A stretch of DNA of 64,000 nt from Candidatus Parabacteroides intestinigallinarum (GTDB taxonomy: Bacteria > Bacteroidota > Bacteroidia > Bacteroidales > Tannerellaceae), in contig DXEN01000072.1 in the NCBI GenBank assembly GCA_019114945.1, positions 49,352 through 113,351 of the forward strand. Reading direction: 5' to 3'. Below, piece by piece: positions 60,701 to 64,000 of this stretch. Each line of letters opens with the position of its first letter. Within the stretch, counting starts at the first letter, position 1. Position numbers and translations under genes: made by a program. The notes below the pieces were generated by a model that was given only the letters and a program-made list of their open reading frames with translations, had not been told where the DNA came from and did not search any database.

Positions 60701-60799
60701 TTGGTTCATAATACGATAGATGCCGAAATCCAGGTCTGCCTGGTCAAGCATCAGCACCTTCTTCATCGTGGCTATGAACTTATCAAATTGTGTTGCCAT
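57755..60799 (-). CDS. Type III-like DNA methyltransferase Mod with long N-terminal extension
   Basis: A 1014-residue adenine methyltransferase of the beta class: catalytic motif IV DPPYNTG (477-483) comes before the SAM motif FAGSGTTG (770-777), with the target-recognition region between. The N-terminal 470 residues are far longer than in ordinary Mod proteins (600-700 residues total) and contain predicted alpha/beta segments with no recognised motif. The DNA for the middle of the gene (roughly 58490-59340) is strikingly AT-rich (about 33% GC in the line at 58561) while the flanks reach about 60% (line 57961), pointing to exchange of the specificity region. It is followed by Res 17 bp later. 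Confidence 0.9.
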   Translation of the reverse strand: MATQFDKFIATMKKVLMLDQADLDFGIYRIMNQKRDQIESYLNNDLRKQVAEAIRENASNDAETLKKQLTQLVATLTAAGMNPDDAPKVQELKERIAQCGNSEELENEVYSHLTIFFGRYYDSGDFISQRRYKKNVYAIPYEGEEVKLYWVNADQYYIKTAEYFRNYRFAVGCDKFCEFTLREATTEQNNNVAQNNMERRFALCEETPVEVIGNTLHIYFTYELYPKATKQKGLIEAAYEAIKDAIPAEFVAVLALRPTDSNRTRTLLQKHLNDYVARNTFDYFIHKDLGGFLSRELDFYIKNEILVIDDINARTPDEFLKHLTVIKAIKRVGMKLITFLASLENYQKRLWLKKKFVVESNYCITLDRVPESLYTEIAANDAQREEWVRLFAIDEIECDLQHTVLYTVPLTVKFLKENPFLVLDTKFFTAEFKNKLLASIDNIDEQCDGLLINSENFQALELLQEKYRELVKCIYIDPPYNTGDDGFVYKDGYADSCWLSMINDRLMYSDSLMNQSASTMISIGDEEQEYLSSLIRQNVGKSSFVATLIWEKKKKGSFLSGNIAKMKDYVLCYAKNINEFNGYIGEINTETETYPCVNPDNPKSVRSFRAGMKSKYRNPSVFKPAGSVISAGNMTLTLLEDLIIEDSILKQDISIEANWRYSQESLDNFMDSGSLYITQDLYIRRIVVEARNKRLKDLLLRTGEISNEDFRKYDVNNVNKYGWGTNEDANDELHQLFGEQYIVSYPKPSKLITLLLASNRKNNNLILDYFAGSGTTGHAVINLNREDGGKRKYILCEMGEYFNTVTKPRIQKVIYSKDWEDGKPVSREGSSHCFKYMRLEQYEDTLNNLIIQPANISKDNADFYDGYMLGYMLDIETRDSLFNMKWFRNPWNMKLRITRQNETREEKIDVIETFNYLIGLNVTSILHPKKGICTVEGVTRRGERTLVIWRDCDTVDNKAMDDFFKKMNYSTRDTEFDRIYVNGDNNLENLRTDGEQWKVVLTEQEFAKRMFEDC

Positions 60800-60805
60800 A
60801 TGACT

Positions 60806-61426
60806 TTATGCGAATTGTTTATTATTCTGATAATATAACTCGTAATGTTTCTCCTGTAAAAACTCATTTTGCAGGTTTTGAATATCGGCCCGCGCTCCAG
60901 TTACACCCAAAACACTGTCAAATACAACATAAAAATCAATACTGACTTTGAGTGTAATATCTATGCCAACCCTCCGGCACTCCGGATTGATAATGCTATC
61001 GTATGTATGCCAAAGTTGGTCTATAGCTTTTTCTGCATGACCGAAAATCGTCTCATCGATATCGGAGGAAACATTGGTTTTGAACTCTACAAAACTCAAT
61101 TCTTTATCTGTAAGCAAAGCACAATCACATATACCTCCTCGAATAAAATGATCTCCTGTTATGATGCGACCGTCTAAAGGTAGCAGCACTAATGTATTTC
61201 TATTGGGATTTTGAGCATGAAAAGTTTTTGATAAAAATGCCGTAGGCTCAACATTTGTCCAATCGGAATAACCGAGAGTATCGTCATCATAGACATACAG
61301 ATTCTCATCGTCACTCTTATCAAAAGCACCCTCTACTCCTAATGGGCCACAGCATCTTAGCGCATAACACAATTTTAATTGGGTTATAGCAACAGGCAAA
61401 TCCCTATTTTGCGAAAGTGTTGGCAT
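60806..61426 (-). CDS. Probable PD-(D/E)XK nuclease paired with AAA ATPase
   Basis: A 206-residue protein not recognised by name. A PD-(D/E)XK-like core is visible: GGICDCALLTDKEL (Asp101) followed by SFVEFKTN (Glu114-x-Lys116), preceded by strands and followed by a helix (DETIFGHAEKAIDQLW) as the fold requires. The start overlaps the end of the AAA ATPase gene by 23 bp, so the two should be made together, as in two-gene ATPase-nuclease defence modules. Nuclease activity is inference. It is AT-rich and lies 6 bp before Mod. Confidence 0.6.
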   Translation of the reverse strand: MPTLSQNRDLPVAITQLKLCYALRCCGPLGVEGAFDKSDDENLYVYDDDTLGYSDWTNVEPTAFLSKTFHAQNPNRNTLVLLPLDGRIITGDHFIRGGICDCALLTDKELSFVEFKTNVSSDIDETIFGHAEKAIDQLWHTYDSIINPECRRVGIDITLKVSIDFYVVFDSVLGVTGARADIQNLQNEFLQEKHYELYYQNNKQFA

Positions 61427-62645
61427 ACAATCGATACAGCTGATTGAAGATTCTGTTTATCTCATCCGAACAAGAGTCTAGATCATTCTTGGCAATCATT
61501 CCAGTATTGGGACTGATTATTGATACGCAATAGTCCTCTTCTTTGGAAGATAGACGGTATGCCGCCACATCATTTTCATTAAGATGATACTTATGCGGCA
61601 AAATACGTTCTATCTCTGCTCTATCAGCTTCGTTTGCCCTTTGATAAAGCTTCGCACCCATTACCAGCATATTTAGAATGGCCAATGAATATGGACTGTG
61701 TGTGGTAAGCACAAGCATGTTCTGCTCCGAGGAAGAATTAATAGCAACCAAAGAACGTAAAACCTCCATTTGAGACTGCGGGAAAAGATTCAACTCCGGC
61801 TCTTCAACAATATTAATGAAGCGGTCATATCTATTTGCTGATGAAAGCTGTCGAATCATCATGTCTTTGATGCTGTCAGAAATGGCATCGTCCTGCATGA
61901 TTTCAGCCACCCGTTTTTCAAGTTTGTCTTTTTCTTCTTTGGAGAGCTTTACTTCTTCACGGTCGGCTATCATTTTACTGAGATATTCAGACACCATACA
62001 CATTGGAAGAGACGACTGAATACCGCTTGAAGCATTAATAAGGCGAACCTTATAATTGCCATCACTAATCCAACCCACTTCATTCAATGAATCGTATTCA
62101 AAGTGTAGCCCTTCAAACGGAAGCTCATAGCCGCTCTTGAAGAATTTTTTTGCGTTCACAAATTCATCAGAGAAGGTTTCGCTCGAATCCGGGAGCTCTT
62201 TTAACAGTTTTGTCCTATTTTCTGCAACACTTACGATTGAACGTTCGGCAGGAACATACATAATCTTTGAGAGTCCTGCTTCATTTTGATGGCTTGCTCT
62301 AAAAAGGTCAGAGCCTTCATTTTTGTCATATATTCTAAAAGAGCCATTAGAATAAATAAAATCATATAAATTACTTTCAAACCTCAGATAAGAATCTGAT
62401 TGGATGAAAGACTCTATTCGATAATATGCACATAGTTTGGCCTCAAATCGTTTGTATTGCTCGAAATAATTTAACTTATATTTTTTTTGGCATAGAACCT
62501 TCTCCAGCCATTTGAACGTGGAAAAAAGTTTTGCCACACAGCTTTTACCTGTTCCCTGATCGCCTATGAACAATGTGACCTTTTTGAAGGTAATGTCAAG
62601 ATCCCTAACAGGTCCAAATGATTTAACAACTAATCGTTCGTCCAT
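61404..62645 (-). CDS. AAA-family ATPase (OLD/ABC-like, AAA_15/21 type)
   Basis: A 413-residue ABC-type ATPase: Walker A GDQGTGKS (28-35), signature-like NASSGIQSSLP (about 204-214), Walker B FINIVEEPELNLFP (276-289) and the switch histidine in TTHSPYSLA (314-322). A charged helical insert (about 225-270) is predicted between signature and Walker B. It lacks a TOPRIM domain, so the nuclease function probably comes from the overlapping downstream gene. Related ATPases drive PARIS, Septu, Gabija and retron defences, but none of these can be assigned. Its AT-rich composition differs from the flanking SNF2 and Mod genes. Confidence 0.8.
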   Translation of the reverse strand: MDERLVVKSFGPVRDLDITFKKVTLFIGDQGTGKSCVAKLFSTFKWLEKVLCQKKYKLNYFEQYKRFEAKLCAYYRIESFIQSDSYLRFESNLYDFIYSNGSFRIYDKNEGSDLFRASHQNEAGLSKIMYVPAERSIVSVAENRTKLLKELPDSSETFSDEFVNAKKFFKSGYELPFEGLHFEYDSLNEVGWISDGNYKVRLINASSGIQSSLPMCMVSEYLSKMIADREEVKLSKEEKDKLEKRVAEIMQDDAISDSIKDMMIRQLSSANRYDRFINIVEEPELNLFPQSQMEVLRSLVAINSSSEQNMLVLTTHSPYSLAILNMLVMGAKLYQRANEADRAEIERILPHKYHLNENDVAAYRLSSKEEDYCVSIISPNTGMIAKNDLDSCSDEINRIFNQLYRLYANTFAK

Positions 62646-62660
62646 ATGTTTTATTATTTT

Positions 62661-64000
62661 TTATACTATTTGCCAAGCAATGGTAAACAGATGTTCTTCT
62701 TCTGCCGCTTTATTCAACGAGCTGTCAATAGCAGCAATAAGAGCATCTCGACGCACTATGATTTCATCTTCAAGCGAAAACAACTCCTGACGTTTTTGTC
62801 GCTGGCTACGCTGAAGAGCAAGGATCTCGGATTGCAACTGACGACGACGATGGTCGTCTGTCTCTTTTCGGAATTCTCGTTCACGGTCCTTTATCTGTTT
62901 CTTCACGTTACGCAACTCCTCTTCGAGCGAGAAAGTTTGATCTTCGGCCCATTGTTCAATTTTGGCACTCTCCTCATCGATAAATTGCTTGTCGCGCGTA
63001 GCAATGCTTTCATTCAAGGCTTTTCGCTTCGATGCCATCTCCGCCTGTAAAAGCGTATCATCAATAGCAGGCGAAATCCCCATTGCAACGTGCCCACTAA
63101 TCGACATCAACTTCTCGACAAAATCGTCTGGCATGACACGACCATCGCTATCGACAGCTGAGGCAATAATGCAATCCTCATCATCCTTTGGCGAATGATA
63201 GTGTACAACCTTAACAGACAGTATTCCATACTTGCCAACCTCGTTTTCAATTACAGAAATCTTTTCAGGGGAATCGGTATAATTGAATACAATACCGACT
63301 GTATCCGATGTATCCTGCCGTTTTGCCTTTGCAAGAAGGTATTGTGCCAATGGATGCCCCACACGATAAGTATAGGCATCAGAAATATCTTTACCCATAC
63401 GGTATGGTCCGGTTGAGAATTCCTGCCCTGCATCAGTAGGACTATGACGTAAAGTAAAACTATATCGTTTGCTGTCAATCTTATCTATATCGCCGCCAAG
63501 CATACTTATGGTAAGCTGCCACAATAATTGATAAAATTGACTCAAGGCCTGCTCGTCGGCAGATTTACGCACTCTGAGTTTATTGACCACATCGCGATCA
63601 AAATTCTCAATAAGTTGAGTACGGGTCTTGTCAAGCACCTCCTCTATCTGCTGGCGCATTTCTTCCTGCAATTGGTCAAAAGCAGCATCTATTTCTTCCG
63701 TAGTGCGGCAAGTCTGGTAGATGTCGAGTACACGATGTTCGAAGTCAATGCCATCCATTGTACTACCAAGCACTTCATCGCTACTGCCAAATACACCTTT
63801 GAACAAGTTGTACTTCTGATCCAGCAACTCATATACGCGCTGGTCGGCACGATTGGCTTTATTGATGAAGTTGACCACAACCACATCATTCTTCTGCCCA
63901 TAACGATGACAGCGGCCAATGCGCTGTTCCACTCGTTGTGGATTCCAAGGCAGATCGAAATTTACTAGCAGCGAACAGAATTGTAGATTGATACCTTCGC
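62661..64000 (-). CDS. SNF2-family helicase, C-terminal part (cut by window edge)
   Basis: About 446 codons are visible; the frame runs off the right edge. The first visible part has helicase motifs V and VI (EGINLQFCSLLVNFDLPWNP, then QRIGRCHRYGQ) of the SNF2/RapA type. The remainder includes a region near the end that is strongly coiled coil (LEEELRNVKKQIKDREREF and onward), suggesting dimerisation. DNA translocases like this occur in DISARM (drmD) and other defence loci. The ATPase core lies outside the window. It precedes the AAA gene by 15 bp. Confidence 0.85.
   Translation of the reverse strand, partial: EGINLQFCSLLVNFDLPWNPQRVEQRIGRCHRYGQKNDVVVVNFINKANRADQRVYELLDQKYNLFKGVFGSSDEVLGSTMDGIDFEHRVLDIYQTCRTTEEIDAAFDQLQEEMRQQIEEVLDKTRTQLIENFDRDVVNKLRVRKSADEQALSQFYQLLWQLTISMLGGDIDKIDSKRYSFTLRHSPTDAGQEFSTGPYRMGKDISDAYTYRVGHPLAQYLLAKAKRQDTSDTVGIVFNYTDSPEKISVIENEVGKYGILSVKVVHYHSPKDDEDCIIASAVDSDGRVMPDDFVEKLMSISGHVAMGISPAIDDTLLQAEMASKRKALNESIATRDKQFIDEESAKIEQWAEDQTFSLEEELRNVKKQIKDREREFRKETDDHRRRQLQSEILALQRSQRQKRQELFSLEDEIIVRRDALIAAIDSSLNKAAEEEHLFTIAWQIV

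Noticed and set aside
54457..64000. Calling the locus DISARM or BREX
   Set aside because: No DUF1998 helicase, drmB, phospholipase D, PglZ or BrxC-like gene is visible; only an SNF2 helicase and a methylase are shared with DISARM.

Overview
The window looks like a chromosomal segment of a gut Bacteroidales, most likely a Parabacteroides. Reasons: a complete Bat aerotolerance operon, families largely confined to Bacteroidetes (DUF6913, PCMD, DUF4964/5127/4965/1793, HU-LysM fusion), the Bacteroidetes promoter box TAnnTTTG instead of a sigma70 -10, A-rich rather than Shine-Dalgarno leaders, and moderate-to-high GC in most genes. The genus is an inference from gene content only. No rRNA, tRNA, insertion sequence or CRISPR array was recognised.

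Layout. 1-3916 (minus): dapA (cut by the edge), a DUF6913 gene, ligA and a PCMD protein. 4110-10219 (minus): a sulfate permease, cysC, cysD, cysN and sulfotransferase operon that makes PAPS and should use it to sulfonate a small molecule; a four-helix-bundle gene flanked by inverted heptamer repeats sits between cysD and cysN. 10576-14101 (plus): folC, MFS transporter, ispE. 14332-25723: ygiQ (plus), manA and glgB (minus), cation/H+ antiporter, malic enzyme and a lipoprotein with a possible clan CD peptidase dyad (plus). 25959-30506 (plus): kbl, a PHP phosphatase and pbpC. 30897-37267: GH2 beta-galactosidase convergent with an SGNH esterase plus DUF4965 pair. 37377-40102: cysK, universal stress protein, small HTH protein. 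40241-49326 (minus): moxR, DUF58, batF-like, batA-B-C-D-E, PAP2. 49495-54328 (minus): HU-TM-LysM protein, HU protein, rimO, ftsY, nspC.

54457-64000 (minus) is a defence locus: an SNF2 helicase (cut by the edge), an AAA ATPase overlapping a probable PD-(D/E)XK nuclease, a very long type III-like Mod methyltransferase and a Res helicase-nuclease. Base composition changes abruptly inside it, and the Mod specificity region is much more AT-rich than the rest of that gene.

A recurring theme outside genes is short palindrome-rich tandem arrays with strict periods: 23 bp at 3995, 22 bp at 10409, 42 bp at 30602 and 42 bp at 38312. The last has six 16-bp palindromes starting exactly 42 bp apart, about four helical turns.
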